From: Micromonospora sp. WMMA1947
GTDB lineage: Bacteria; Actinomycetota; Actinomycetes; Mycobacteriales; Micromonosporaceae
Assembly (NCBI RefSeq): GCF_027497355.1
Contig: NZ_CP114909.1
Location: 2,542,001 to 2,606,000, forward strand
Length of the DNA stretch: 64,000 bases
Reading direction: 5' to 3'
The stretch's first letter is position 1; each line of letters opens with the position of its first letter. Both the position numbers and the translations under genes were made by a program. This document shows positions 51,300-60,320 of this stretch, piece by piece. The notes under the pieces were generated by a model. The model did not search any database and was not told where the DNA came from. It saw only the letters and a list, made by a program, of their open reading frames with translations.

Positions 51300-52448
51300 T
51301 CAGCCGGCCTCGGCCAGCAGCGTCTCCAGCCGGGGCGTGACACCCCACTGGCCGACCAGCTCGCGGTACTCGGCCCGCTGCCCGTCGGTCGGCGCGCCGG
51401 CCGTGCGCCGCGCCCGGATGAGCAGGTTGCGCGGCGTGTGCCGGGAGTCGACGAACTCCACCACCTCGGCGCGGTAGCCGTGCAGGCGCAGCAACGCGGC
51501 CCGAAGCGAGTCGGTGAGCACGTCGGCGAACCGCTCCCGCAGGATGCCCTGCCGGGTCAGCAGCTCGTACGGCGCCGGCGCCTGACCGGCCCGGAGCTGG
51601 GCGGCCAGGTCGTGGTGGCAGCAGGGCGCGGCGAGGACCCAGCGGGCGTTCCACCGCACCGCCCGGGCCAGCGCCTCGTCGGTGGCGGTGTCGCAGGCGT
51701 GCAGCGCCAGCACCAGGTCGGGCGCCGGTTCGACGGACGCGTCGGCGATGGTGCCGGCCACGAAGCCGACCCGGTCGGCCCAGCCGAGCCGCTCGGCCAG
51801 TTCCGTGTTACGGCGGCGCTGGTCCTCGCGGACGTCCACCCCGACGAGCGTCACGTCCAGGCCGCGCTGGACCAGGTAGCGGTAGGCGGCGAAGGTCAGG
51901 TACGCGTTGCCGCAGCCCAGGTCCACCACCCGCAACGGGCCGGTGAGGTCGTCGGGCAGCGTTGCCGCGAGCGCGCGCAGGAACGCGTCGACCTGGCGCC
52001 GCTTGGCCGCCGATCCGCCGATCTCCCGGAACAGGGGGTCGCCCGGGTCCAGCAGCCACTCCTTGGGCCGGTCGTGCCCGCCCGGCTCGGCAGCCGGACG
52101 GCTGGCCGCCGCGCGGTGCACCTGGGCCTCGCCGGACTTGGTCACCCGGAGCTGGAGCGTGGCGTCGGCGGTCTCCACGTGCCAGTTGCCGAACGGCTCG
52201 GCGAGCAGTTCGTCGACCGCCGCGCCGGCCTCCGTACCGGGTGCCACGTTGCGGGTGTGCGGCCGTGACCCGTCGGAGACGGCGATCTGCAGGCGAGGAC
52301 CGGCCTTGAGCGTGACCGGGCGCAGTTCCGCGCGTACCACCGAGGGACGCTGCCCACGACGTCGCCCGGCGGCGACCGCGCGGGTCAGCCCGGGCGCGAG
52401 CAGCAACGCCCGCACCTCGGCCAGCGCCGAGTCCAGCGCTTCCGGCAT
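51300..52448 (-). CDS. Class I SAM-dependent methyltransferase
   Basis: 382 aa. The first ~140 residues are a separate domain with beta strands (LQIAVSDGSRPHTRNV), and the C-terminal part is a Rossmann methyltransferase: VVDLGCGNAYLTFAAYRYL, LVGVDVREDQRRRN, LVLALHACDTATDEAL and WVLAAPCCHHDLAAQL. The PCCHH motif is typical of the Methyltransf_32/METTL25-like branch, which may modify RNA. Target unproven. The ATG at 52448 has no strong ribosome-binding site. Confidence 0.83.
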   Translation of the reverse strand: MPEALDSALAEVRALLLAPGLTRAVAAGRRRGQRPSVVRAELRPVTLKAGPRLQIAVSDGSRPHTRNVAPGTEAGAAVDELLAEPFGNWHVETADATLQLRVTKSGEAQVHRAAASRPAAEPGGHDRPKEWLLDPGDPLFREIGGSAAKRRQVDAFLRALAATLPDDLTGPLRVVDLGCGNAYLTFAAYRYLVQRGLDVTLVGVDVREDQRRRNTELAERLGWADRVGFVAGTIADASVEPAPDLVLALHACDTATDEALARAVRWNARWVLAAPCCHHDLAAQLRAGQAPAPYELLTRQGILRERFADVLTDSLRAALLRLHGYRAEVVEFVDSRHTPRNLLIRARRTAGAPTDGQRAEYRELVGQWGVTPRLETLLAEAG

Positions 52449-52504
52449 CAGTTCCTACCTTTCCTGGCCGCCCCGCCGCCGCCGTCGACCGCCACCGACT
52501 GGTT

Positions 52505-52559
52505 GATCATGAAGTTGGCGGCCGTGAGCATGGCGTGTCGCGCCGTCAACTTCATGATC
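52505..52559. repeat. Palindrome copy K
   Basis: 17-base arms GATCATGAAGTTGGCGG with one mismatch; between the methyltransferase start and the DEAD-box terminator. Confidence 0.85.
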
Positions 52560-52584
52560 GTCGCAATGAGGGGGCGGGATGGGG

Positions 52585-52616
52585 ACGGCCTCCGGGACCG
52601 GGGTCCGGGAGGCCGT
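52585..52616 (-). terminator. Hairpin after the DEAD-box gene
   Basis: ACGGCCTCC (52585-52593) pairs with GGAGGCCGT (52608-52616) and GGACC with GGTCC inside; 16 bases from the helicase stop. Confidence 0.75.
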
Positions 52617-52631
52617 ATCCGTTGGTGTGCG

Positions 52632-54296
52632 TCAGTCGGCGTTCGTGGCCTCGGCGGGCGCACCGGTGCTGCCGCTGCGGCGCCGGCGACGACGACGGGG
52701 CTTGGTGCTCGCGGCGTCGCCCTCCGTGGGCTGCGGTGCGGCGGCGGTCTCGGCCGCGCCCTCGGTGCCGATCACCGCGGTCGGCTCACCGGCCACCGTC
52801 TCGCCGGCCCGGCGGCGACGCCGACGACGCGGCGTACGCGAGGTCTCGTCGTCCCCGGTGTCGGCCTGTACGGAGGACGAACCGGCGGACGAACCGCCCT
52901 CGCCGCCCCGGCCACGGCCGCGGTCGCGCTCGCCGCGCTCGCGGCCCCGGCTGTCGCCACGCCGCGCGCCCCGGCGCGACCGGCTGCCGCCGCCACCCAG
53001 GTCCTCCTCGACCTCGGCGGACAGGCCGGCGCGGGTGCGCTCGGCGGTCGGCAGCGTACCGCTGACGTCCGTCGGGATGCCCAGGTCCGTGTAGAGGTGC
53101 GCGGAGGTGTGGTACGTCTCCGGCGGCTCGGGCATGTCCAGCCCGAGCGTCTTGTCGATGATCCGCCAGCGGGGCATGTCGTCCCAGTCGACGAACGTCA
53201 CGGCGGAACCCGTGGCCCCGGCCCGGCCGGTACGGCCGATGCGGTGGGTGTAGGTGTCCTGGTCCTCGGGGCAGTCGTAGTTGATCACGTGCGTGACGCC
53301 CGTGACGTCGATGCCCCGCGCCGCCACGTCGGTGGCGACAAGCGTGTCGATCTTGCCGGCCCGGAACGCCCGCAGTGCCCGCTCGCGCGCGCCCTGCCCG
53401 AGGTCGCCGTGCACGGCGGCCACGGCGAAGCCGCGGAAGTCGAGATCCTCGGCGACCCGGTCGGCGGCCCGCTTGGTACGAGTGAAGATCATGGTCAGCC
53501 CGCGGCCCTCGGCCTGCAGGATGCGCGCCACGATCTCGACCTTGTTCAGCGAGTGCGTCCGGTACGCGAGCTGCTTGGTCTGCGGCGACGGACCGGTCTC
53601 GGCGGTGTGCCCGGCGTGGATGGTCACCGGCCGGCGCAGGAAGCGCCGGGACAGCGCGACGATCGGGTCCGGCATGGTGGCCGAGAACAGCATGGTCTGC
53701 CGGTCCTCCGGCAGCATCGACAGGATCTTCTCGACGTCGTCCAGGAAGCCCAGGTCGAGCATGCGGTCGGCCTCGTCGAGGACGAGCGCGCGGACCCGGT
53801 CGAGCCGCAGGTGCTTCTGCTTCTGCAGGTCCAGCAGGCGGCCGGGGGTGCCGACCAGGATCTCGACGCCCTTGCGCAGCGCCTCGATCTGCGGCTCGTA
53901 CGCCACGCCGCCGTAGATCGGCAGCACCCGGACGCCCCGGGTGCGGCCCGCGGCGTCGAGGTCCTTGGCGACCTGGATGCCCAGCTCACGGGTGGGTACG
54001 ACGACGAGCGCCTGCGGGACGCCGTCGCTGCCCTCGGACGGGGCGAACACCCGCTCCAGCAGCGGGATGCCGAAGCCGAGGGTCTTGCCGGTGCCGGTCG
54101 GCGCCTGGCCGATCAGGTCGACGCCGCGCAGCGCGATCGGCAGCGCGTACTCCTGGATGGCGAAGGCGCGGGTGATGCCGGCGGCGGCCAGCGCCTCGAC
54201 GGTTTCCTGCCGCGCGCCGAGCGCGGCGAACGTGGGTGCCTCCGGGGGGACCGGAGCGGTGGGGGCCAGTGGCTGGCCGGAAATCTGCTCGCTCAT
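52632..54296 (-). CDS. rhlE: DEAD-box RNA helicase with an Arg/Gly-rich tail
   Basis: 554 aa. All core motifs are visible: Q-motif (AFAIQEYALPIAL), APTGTGKT, LVVVPTRELG, LDEADRMLD, FSATMPDP, ATDVAARGIDV and HRIGRTGRAG. The last ~150 residues are disordered and rich in Arg, Gly, Ser and Asp with patches such as RSRRGARRGDSRGRERGERD, which can bind RNA. RhlE-like helicases remodel rRNA or mRNA. The neighbouring genes repeat the M. tuberculosis rhlE surroundings as I recall them. ATG at 54296. Confidence 0.92.
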   Translation of the reverse strand: MSEQISGQPLAPTAPVPPEAPTFAALGARQETVEALAAAGITRAFAIQEYALPIALRGVDLIGQAPTGTGKTLGFGIPLLERVFAPSEGSDGVPQALVVVPTRELGIQVAKDLDAAGRTRGVRVLPIYGGVAYEPQIEALRKGVEILVGTPGRLLDLQKQKHLRLDRVRALVLDEADRMLDLGFLDDVEKILSMLPEDRQTMLFSATMPDPIVALSRRFLRRPVTIHAGHTAETGPSPQTKQLAYRTHSLNKVEIVARILQAEGRGLTMIFTRTKRAADRVAEDLDFRGFAVAAVHGDLGQGARERALRAFRAGKIDTLVATDVAARGIDVTGVTHVINYDCPEDQDTYTHRIGRTGRAGATGSAVTFVDWDDMPRWRIIDKTLGLDMPEPPETYHTSAHLYTDLGIPTDVSGTLPTAERTRAGLSAEVEEDLGGGGSRSRRGARRGDSRGRERGERDRGRGRGGEGGSSAGSSSVQADTGDDETSRTPRRRRRRRAGETVAGEPTAVIGTEGAAETAAAPQPTEGDAASTKPRRRRRRRSGSTGAPAEATNAD

Positions 54297-54543
54297 ATGG
54301 ATTTGGGGGTGCCCTCTCGTGGTGCGCCCCTCAGGTCCTCAGGGCGCGATCGGTGTGGCGCGGGCCACGCGGTCACTGGCGATTTCGCCGAGCCGGACCG
54401 GGCCGCACGCGCGTCGGGGACCGGTCTTGATCAGCAAGTGACCGAATCGGTGCCCACGGCAACTGTCTCATCCTACCTGAACGGCCCCTGAGTCGTCCCG
54501 ATTCCCAGGTGGTGGCCGTGCGCGCGGGGCGGCTCGCTGTGAC

Positions 54544-54572
54544 TTGAGTCACAGCGGGGCCGCCGGTAGCCT
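54544..54572 (+). promoter_or_regulatory. Promoter of the ferritin-like gene (leaderless)
   Basis: TTGAGT (54544-54549) and TAGCCT (54567-54572) are 17 bases apart, an ideal spacing for a main sigma factor, and the ATG at 54579 is six bases after the -10 box. Confidence 0.7.
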
Positions 54573-54578
54573 GCGCTG

Positions 54579-55244
54579 ATGTCCGCCCCCGCCGCCTCCG
54601 GACCCACCGCCCCCGACCCCGCCGCGATCGACCTGTTCGGGCTCGTCGCCTACGGCGAACTGCTCGCGTTCGACCGCCTCGCCGCCGACGCGCGCCTCGC
54701 GCCCGACCTGCGCCGCCGCGCCGCGCTCAGCGAGATGGCCGCCGCCGAGATCGCGCACTACCGGTGGCTCACCGACCGGCTCGGCGCGTGGGGGGTCACG
54801 CCGGAGGAGGCGATGGCCCCCTACGTCGAGGCGCTGCGGGCGTACCACGACTCGACCGAGCCGCGGGACTGGGCCGAGGCGGTGACGAAGGCGTACGTGG
54901 GGGACGCGATCACCGACGACTTCCTGCGCGGGATCGCCGACGGCCTGACCGGGCCGGACCGGGCGCTGCTGCTCGACGTGCTGCACGACTCGCGGTACGC
55001 CGAGTTCGCCGGAGCCGAGATCCGGGCCGCGATCGAGGCCGATCCCCGGGCCGCCGGGCGGCTGTCGATGTGGGCGCGCCGGCTGCTCGGTGAGGCGCTG
55101 TCCCAGGCGGGCCGGGTGGCCGCCGCCGACCGGGGCGCGTTCGTCGCGTTGATCGGGCGGACCGGCGGGGACGTACCGGGGCTGCTGCGCCGGCTGACCG
55201 AGGCGCACACCGCGCGGATGACTGCGGCCGGGTTGAACAACTGA
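54579..55244 (+). CDS. Ferritin-like fold protein (Rv3210c-like)
   Basis: 221 aa, all helical. LFGLVAYGELLAFDRLAADA and MAAAEIAHYRWLTDRLG put Glu and His residues at the spacing of a diiron four-helix bundle (Glu in GELL, Glu and His in AAAEIAH), with a second set in the last helices (GAEIRAAIE). It is the actinobacterial ferritin-like family near rhlE; whether it binds iron or acts as a hydroxylase is not known. Leaderless start. Confidence 0.83.
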   Translation: MSAPAASGPTAPDPAAIDLFGLVAYGELLAFDRLAADARLAPDLRRRAALSEMAAAEIAHYRWLTDRLGAWGVTPEEAMAPYVEALRAYHDSTEPRDWAEAVTKAYVGDAITDDFLRGIADGLTGPDRALLLDVLHDSRYAEFAGAEIRAAIEADPRAAGRLSMWARRLLGEALSQAGRVAAADRGAFVALIGRTGGDVPGLLRRLTEAHTARMTAAGLNN

Positions 55245-55276
55245 GCCGCCGTGGCGGGGAGGCCCGCCACGGCGGC
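55245..55276. terminator. Hairpin between convergent genes
   Basis: Perfect 14-bp stem GCCGCCGTGGCGGG and complement with a four-base loop, right at the ferritin-like stop codon and facing the DUF3107 gene. Confidence 0.85.
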
Positions 55277-55290
55277 CGGTGCCGCGGGAC

Positions 55291-55518
55291 TCAGCGGACG
55301 GTGAACCCGACCGCGCGAGGCGACGCCTCGGCGATCTCGACGTAGGCGACCTTGCCGACCGGCACGATCACACGCCGGCCCTTCTCGTCGGTCAGGGAGA
55401 GCGTGCCCTCGCTCTTGGCGAAGGCGTCGGTCACGATCTGCTCGATCTCGGCCGGCGACTGCGCGCTCTCCAGGACCAGCTCCCGCGGCGCGTACTGCAC
55501 GCCGATCTTGACCTCCAC
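55291..55518 (-). CDS. DUF3107 protein (TB9.4-like)
   Basis: 75 aa, matching DUF3107 across its length (MEVKIGVQYAPRELVLES, GRRVIVPVGKVAYVEI). This actinobacterial family, named TB9.4 in mycobacteria, is a small ubiquitin-like or ATP-binding fold of unknown role and usually lies between rhlE and fasR. GGAGG lies six bases before the ATG. Confidence 0.9.
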   Translation of the reverse strand: MEVKIGVQYAPRELVLESAQSPAEIEQIVTDAFAKSEGTLSLTDEKGRRVIVPVGKVAYVEIAEASPRAVGFTVR

Positions 55519-55583
55519 TGTGCCTCCTCAACTGGGGCGAAAAAGCCACCGTGGGAAGGCTATCCGATCCGGCGGCCCGATGT

Positions 55584-56222
55584 TCAGGCTGACTCACCTT
55601 GCAGCGGGAAGCTGGCGATGCCGCGCCAGGACAGGGCCGCGACCAGCGCCTCGGCCTCCGCCTTGGGCACCTGGCGGCCACCGGCCAGCCAGAACTGGGC
55701 GGCCGTCTCGGCGGCGCCGACCAGGCCCGAGGCGAGCAGCTCGGCGTGCGACCGGCTGACCCCGGTGTCCGAGATGATCGTGTCGGTGATGGCGGCGATG
55801 CAGCCCTGCTCGACCCGCTCCACCCGCTGCCGCACCGCCGGGTCGTTGCGCAGGTCCGACTCGAAGACGAGCCGGAACGCCTCGCTCTCGTGGTCGACGA
55901 AGTCGAAGTACGCGCGCACCGCGGCCCCGACCCGCTCCTTGTTGTCGTTGGTGCCGCTCATCGCGTCCTGCACGTTGGCCACTATCGCGTCACAGTGCGT
56001 GTCCAACAGCGCCAGGTAGAGCTCCATCTTCCCGGGGAAGTGTTGGTAGAGCACCGGCTTGGAGACGCCGGCCCGCTCGGCGATGTCGTCCATCGCGGCG
56101 GCGTGGTAGCCCTGCGCGACGAACACCTCCTGAGCGGCGGCGAGCAGCTGCTTACGGCGCGCCGAGCGGGGCAGGCGGGTGGGCCGACCGGCGGTCTGTG
56201 CACCGTTCCCCACTGCGGTCAT
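55584..56222 (-). CDS. fasR: TetR-family regulator, FasR-like
   Basis: 212 aa. N-terminal TetR HTH: LPRSARRKQLLAAAQEVFVA and MDDIAERAGVSKPVLYQHFP, then a helical ligand-binding domain. By neighbourhood (DUF3107 downstream, Pro-rich gene and MoeZ region upstream) it is the counterpart of M. tuberculosis FasR (Rv3208), which activates the fatty-acid synthase operon in response to acyl-CoA. The assignment rests on synteny and family, not on ligand residues. The ATG at 56222 is upstream of a 14-base palindrome that may be its site. Confidence 0.82.
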   Translation of the reverse strand: MTAVGNGAQTAGRPTRLPRSARRKQLLAAAQEVFVAQGYHAAAMDDIAERAGVSKPVLYQHFPGKMELYLALLDTHCDAIVANVQDAMSGTNDNKERVGAAVRAYFDFVDHESEAFRLVFESDLRNDPAVRQRVERVEQGCIAAITDTIISDTGVSRSHAELLASGLVGAAETAAQFWLAGGRQVPKAEAEALVAALSWRGIASFPLQGESA

Positions 56223-56275
56223 CGGATCCTCCGAGTATCTGCGTACGAGCCGGCACGTATCACCCGAACCGGTCC

Positions 56276-56289
56276 GGGTTCGTGAACCC
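56276..56289. promoter_or_regulatory. Candidate TetR/FasR operator
   Basis: GGGTTC-GT-GAACCC, a perfect inverted repeat between the divergent fasR and Pro-rich genes, with an extra CGAACC half-site at 56265-56270. Confidence 0.5.
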
Positions 56290-56371
56290 GTCGCGGAATT
56301 GGCCCGCCGCTGTAACTTATCGCCACTGTCACCACACGGTAGCCTCAGCGGGGGCGACCAAGGAGCGCGCG

Positions 56372-59272
56372 GTGAGTGAAACAGGGCAACCCGGAGCCGC
56401 CACCCCGGGAGAGCACGGCGACGGGACGGGCCAGCAGGACGAACCAGCCCGTACCGGCGGCGGTTGGGCGCCCCCGGCGAACGGCTGGTCCCGCGGCGCT
56501 CCGGCGCCCGGCGGCTGGCCCTACGGCGACCTCGGCGGCTGGGCCGCCTCCTCGCCCCGGCACGGCGACCTGCCGGCCCCGCTGCCCGGCCACTCCGCGC
56601 CGGAACCGGGCCGCGTCAACGGCCGCCACGTCAACGGCGTGCACCACGCCGGGGAGGAGTCACCAGTGACCCGCCAGGCGCCGGTCAGTGCCCCGCCCGC
56701 GGACGAACCGCCCCGGTCCGCCGACGGCGAGCGGCTGGCCGTACCGGCCCCGCGCCCGGCGCCCACGATCGAGCAGCCGAACGACCCGGGGGACGCCCCC
56801 GGCTCCCGGCACGCCGCCGACGACCCGTCCGCCCGCGCGCCGCGCTGGGCCGAGAGCGGGCCGACCTCCGCGCCCCCGGCGCTCCAGGTCCCGCCGGTCG
56901 GCGCCGCCGCCTCCGGTTTCGAGGTGCCGCCGGGCTTCCACGCCCCGAACACCGAATCCACCCCCTCGCTGTCCCGGGGCTGGGCCGACCGCCCCGCCAC
57001 CCCGCCACCGGCCACCAGCCGGCCGGAGCACGCGGCGGGCGAGGCGCACCCGCCCGAGGGCCGGGCGGCTGCCGCCGAGCCGCGGGCCGCCGCCGAGTCC
57101 CGGGAGCCGGCCGGCGACGACCCGAGGGCCGCCGAGCCGGACTGGTCGGGGCCGTCCTGGAACCGCCCCAGCTGGGGTGACGGCTGGGCCCCGCCCTGGG
57201 CCCGCACCGACGAGCCGCCGGCCCGCCGGCCCGAGGAGCCCACGGCCCGGGGGCCGGAGGAGCCACCCGCCCGCCGCGCCGAGGAGCCCGCCGCCGAGCG
57301 GCGGGAGTGGGAGGACGACAGCGCCGCCCACCGCACCGCCCGCGACGACCGCGCGGCCGAGTGGGCGCCCGAACCGGTGCGGCCGTACGAGCCGGCCCGC
57401 GTCGAGCCGCCCGCCGCCTACGAGCCGCCACGCGCCGAGCCGGTACGGCCGTACGAGCCGCTGCGCGCCGAGGCGGCACCGGGCCCCGAGGCGACGCGGT
57501 CGTACCCGCCGCCCGCCGAGTCCGAGGCGTCCCGGCCGTACGAGCCGGGGACCGGGCCCGAGCAGGCCCGCCGTTACGAGCCGCCGGCCGCGCCCGAGCC
57601 GACGCCCGAGGCGACCCGGCCGTTCCGGCTGCCCCGGGGCGACGCCGAGCCGCCGCACGGCTACGAGCGGCCCTCCTGGGCCGGGCCGCCGGTGCCGGTC
57701 GCCCCGCTGATCACGCCCCCGGGTCCGCCGCCGACGAGTGCCCCGCCCGCGCCCGGTGCGCCGCCGGTGTCCAGTGCCCCGCCCGCGCCGCCCGGCGGAT
57801 TCCCCCCGGCGCCGCCCGTCGAAGCGGCCGCCCTCGCCCCGCCGACGTCAGGCGTGCCCGCCACGAGCGGCCCGCCGCGCCTCGATCGCCCACCCGCGCC
57901 CCACCCGACGAGCGCCCCTCCCTACGCGGCCCGCCGGTCCGCACCGGAACCGGTGCCGGCCGCCGACGCGGTCGCCGAGCCCCGACCGGAGGAACCGTCC
58001 CCCGTGCTGCCGCAGCGCGTCCCCTCGGAACCGGACGTGCCCGTCGTGCCGGAGCCACCGGCAGTGGAACCGTCCGCCGAGACCCCCGAACTCGCCCGCA
58101 TCGCCACCCACCTGCGCCGCGACGACGAACCCGCGCCGCTGCGGGAACGGCCGGAGGGCTTCGACGTCAACGCGATCCTCGACGCGGTCCGCGAGGTGGC
58201 GGGCGTCCGCGACGCCGCGCTGCGCCGGACCCCGGCCGGCGCGCACAGCCTCCGGCTCGACCTGGCCGACGGCGCGGACCCGGCCGAGGTGAGCCGCGTG
58301 GTGGCCCGGCTGCTCCAGGAACGGATGGGCCTGGCTGCCGCACCGCAGAACCTGCCCGGTGCGCCCGCCGTACCGCCACCGGCACCGCTGCGCCGCCGGT
58401 CGACCCGGCTGGACCGCTCCGGCGAGACCCGGGCACCCGGGGCGCAGTCCGCGCCGGGCCTGTCCCGCACCGCACCGGGCGAGGCCCACGCCGCGCCGTC
58501 CGAGTCGGGCGACGCGCGTACCCAGGTGCCGGCGGCTCGCGGCGACGAACCCGGCCCGGTCGGCGACGAGACGCCGGCGCGGACCGGTGTGGCGCGCCCG
58601 GCCGCGAACCGCTCCGGCGACGCGCGGTTCGGTGCGGACCGCGCCGCGCGCCCGGCCGAGGCGCCGGCCGACGGCGACGAGCCGCCGCGCCGCCGCCGGC
58701 AGGCCACCCACCGCGGCCGGGCCACCGTCGACGAGACGTCGCTGGCCGCCGCGCCGACCGGCATGTCCACCGGCAGCCCGGTCACGCTCGGTACGTCGTA
58801 CTCCGGTGGCCAGATGACCACGACGGAGACCGCGCCGTCGCGACCGCTGGACACCGGCGGCGTGCCGGGGCCCCGGGTGGTGATCGAGCACGTCCTGGTC
58901 AGCACGTTCGGCCTGGACGCCACCACCGAGGTCCGCCTGGTCGCGGGCGACCGCACGGCCGAGGGACACGCGACCGGGCCGGCTGTCGACGGGTACGTGC
59001 TGCGGCTCTGCGCGGTGGCCGCCGCCGCCGCGGTGGACGAGTTGCTCGGCCGGGGCGTCCCGGCCGGCGAGCGGGGCCGGTGCTTCGTGGAGCACGCCGC
59101 CGTGGTGCCGTTCGGCAACTGCGAGGTCGCCACGGTCGTGGTGCTGCTGGTCTGCGACGGCTGGGTGGAGCAGCTGGCCGGCTCGGCCCTGGTGGCCGGG
59201 GATCCCCGGCAGGCGGTCGTGCGGGCCACGCTCGCGGCGGTGAACCGGCGGCTGGAGGCGCTGCTCTCCTGA
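56372..59272 (+). CDS. Long Pro/Ala-rich protein with a conserved C-terminal domain
   Basis: 966 aa from GTG at 56372 (AAGGAG upstream). Residues 1-~580 are low complexity, rich in Pro, Ala, Glu and Arg, with a recurring PYEP motif (VRPYEPARVEPP, VRPYEPLRAE, SRPYEPGTGP). Two ordered parts follow: ~600-660 (FDVNAILDAVREVAGVRDAA) and a C-terminal ~140-residue domain (RVVIEHVLVSTFGLDATTEV, CFVEHAAVVPFGNCEVATVV). No signal peptide or membrane helix. Proteins of this layout lie next to fasR in actinobacteria; function unknown. Codon use remains that of neighbouring genes, so the repeat part is translated. Confidence 0.75.
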   Translation: MSETGQPGAATPGEHGDGTGQQDEPARTGGGWAPPANGWSRGAPAPGGWPYGDLGGWAASSPRHGDLPAPLPGHSAPEPGRVNGRHVNGVHHAGEESPVTRQAPVSAPPADEPPRSADGERLAVPAPRPAPTIEQPNDPGDAPGSRHAADDPSARAPRWAESGPTSAPPALQVPPVGAAASGFEVPPGFHAPNTESTPSLSRGWADRPATPPPATSRPEHAAGEAHPPEGRAAAAEPRAAAESREPAGDDPRAAEPDWSGPSWNRPSWGDGWAPPWARTDEPPARRPEEPTARGPEEPPARRAEEPAAERREWEDDSAAHRTARDDRAAEWAPEPVRPYEPARVEPPAAYEPPRAEPVRPYEPLRAEAAPGPEATRSYPPPAESEASRPYEPGTGPEQARRYEPPAAPEPTPEATRPFRLPRGDAEPPHGYERPSWAGPPVPVAPLITPPGPPPTSAPPAPGAPPVSSAPPAPPGGFPPAPPVEAAALAPPTSGVPATSGPPRLDRPPAPHPTSAPPYAARRSAPEPVPAADAVAEPRPEEPSPVLPQRVPSEPDVPVVPEPPAVEPSAETPELARIATHLRRDDEPAPLRERPEGFDVNAILDAVREVAGVRDAALRRTPAGAHSLRLDLADGADPAEVSRVVARLLQERMGLAAAPQNLPGAPAVPPPAPLRRRSTRLDRSGETRAPGAQSAPGLSRTAPGEAHAAPSESGDARTQVPAARGDEPGPVGDETPARTGVARPAANRSGDARFGADRAARPAEAPADGDEPPRRRRQATHRGRATVDETSLAAAPTGMSTGSPVTLGTSYSGGQMTTTETAPSRPLDTGGVPGPRVVIEHVLVSTFGLDATTEVRLVAGDRTAEGHATGPAVDGYVLRLCAVAAAAAVDELLGRGVPAGERGRCFVEHAAVVPFGNCEVATVVVLLVCDGWVEQLAGSALVAGDPRQAVVRATLAAVNRRLEALLS

Positions 59273-59316
59273 GCGCCGGTGTGCGGTACGGCCCCCGCCC
59301 GGGGAAGACTGGAGAC

Positions 59317-60315
59317 ATGAAACGCGCCGCACTGTGGCCGGAGCACAGCCTTCCCGCACACCACGTCCCGCCGCCCTGGCCCGGCCGGCACGTACGCCTC
59401 GACGGCACGCTCGTGCACGTCCGCGACACCCCGGCCACCGGTCCCGGCGCAGAGCCCGCGCTGTACGTGCACGGCCTCGGCGGGTCCGCGCAGAACTGGA
59501 CCGACCTGGCCGGGCTGCTCGCGGACCGGCTCGACGGCCAGGCGATCGACCTGCCCGGGTTCGGCCGCAGTGAGCCCGGGCCGCGCTACACGATCCCGGC
59601 TTTCGCCGAGCGGGTGATCCGCTGGATCGAGCACAGCGACAGGGGGCCGGTGCACCTGTTCGGCAACTCCCTCGGCGGCGCGATCTCGGTCCGGGTGGCG
59701 GCGCTGCGCCCGGACCTGGTCCGCACGCTCACCCTGGTCTCGCCCGCGCTGCCGTTCCTGGACTTCCGGCGCTCGTTGCAGGGGCGAATGCTCCCGCTGC
59801 TGGCGATCCCCCGGGGCGAACGGCTGGCCGCCTGGCGGCTGGCCCAGTTCAGCCCGGAGGTGACGGCGCAGCAGGTGATGGAGGCGTGCGTGGCGGACCT
59901 GACCCGGATCAGCGAGCAGCGCCGGCAGGAGGCGATCGACGAGATCCGGGTCCGGTACGAGGCGACCCACTACGCCGCCGCGTACGTGCGGACGTTCCGG
60001 GGTCTGGTCGGCACCTTCCTGCGGTCGTACCTGCCGGGGGAGGGCGCGCTGTGGCGGCAGGCGGCGGCGGTACGGGCGCCCACGCTCGTGGTGGGCGGGC
60101 GGCAGGACCGGCTGGTCGACGTGCGGGTGGCGCCGCAGGCGGCCCGGGTCATCCCGGACAGCCGGCTGTTGATGCTCGACGGTGTCGGGCACGTGGCCCA
60201 GCTGGAGGTGCCCCGGACCGTGGCGCGGGCGGTGCTCGGGCTGCTCGCCGAGGCGACACCGTCGTTCAGCACCGGCATGGGGGAGAGCGGAACGGGGCGT
60301 GACATGGCAGGCTGA
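59317..60315 (+). CDS. Alpha/beta-hydrolase
   Basis: 332 aa. HGLGGSAQNW (oxyanion region), GNSLGGAIS with the nucleophile Ser, Asp in VGGRQDRLVDV, and His in GVGHVAQLE complete the triad. Soluble, no signal peptide. Could be an esterase, lipase or dienelactone-type enzyme; M. tuberculosis has an LipV-type hydrolase in this region. GGAG lies five bases before the ATG at 59317. Confidence 0.88.
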   Translation: MKRAALWPEHSLPAHHVPPPWPGRHVRLDGTLVHVRDTPATGPGAEPALYVHGLGGSAQNWTDLAGLLADRLDGQAIDLPGFGRSEPGPRYTIPAFAERVIRWIEHSDRGPVHLFGNSLGGAISVRVAALRPDLVRTLTLVSPALPFLDFRRSLQGRMLPLLAIPRGERLAAWRLAQFSPEVTAQQVMEACVADLTRISEQRRQEAIDEIRVRYEATHYAAAYVRTFRGLVGTFLRSYLPGEGALWRQAAAVRAPTLVVGGRQDRLVDVRVAPQAARVIPDSRLLMLDGVGHVAQLEVPRTVARAVLGLLAEATPSFSTGMGESGTGRDMAG

Positions 60316-60320
60316 GCCGG

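Noticed and set aside
56372..59272. Pro-rich gene as a pseudogene
   Set aside because: The frame is open for 966 codons, has a ribosome-binding site, and ends in an ordered domain.
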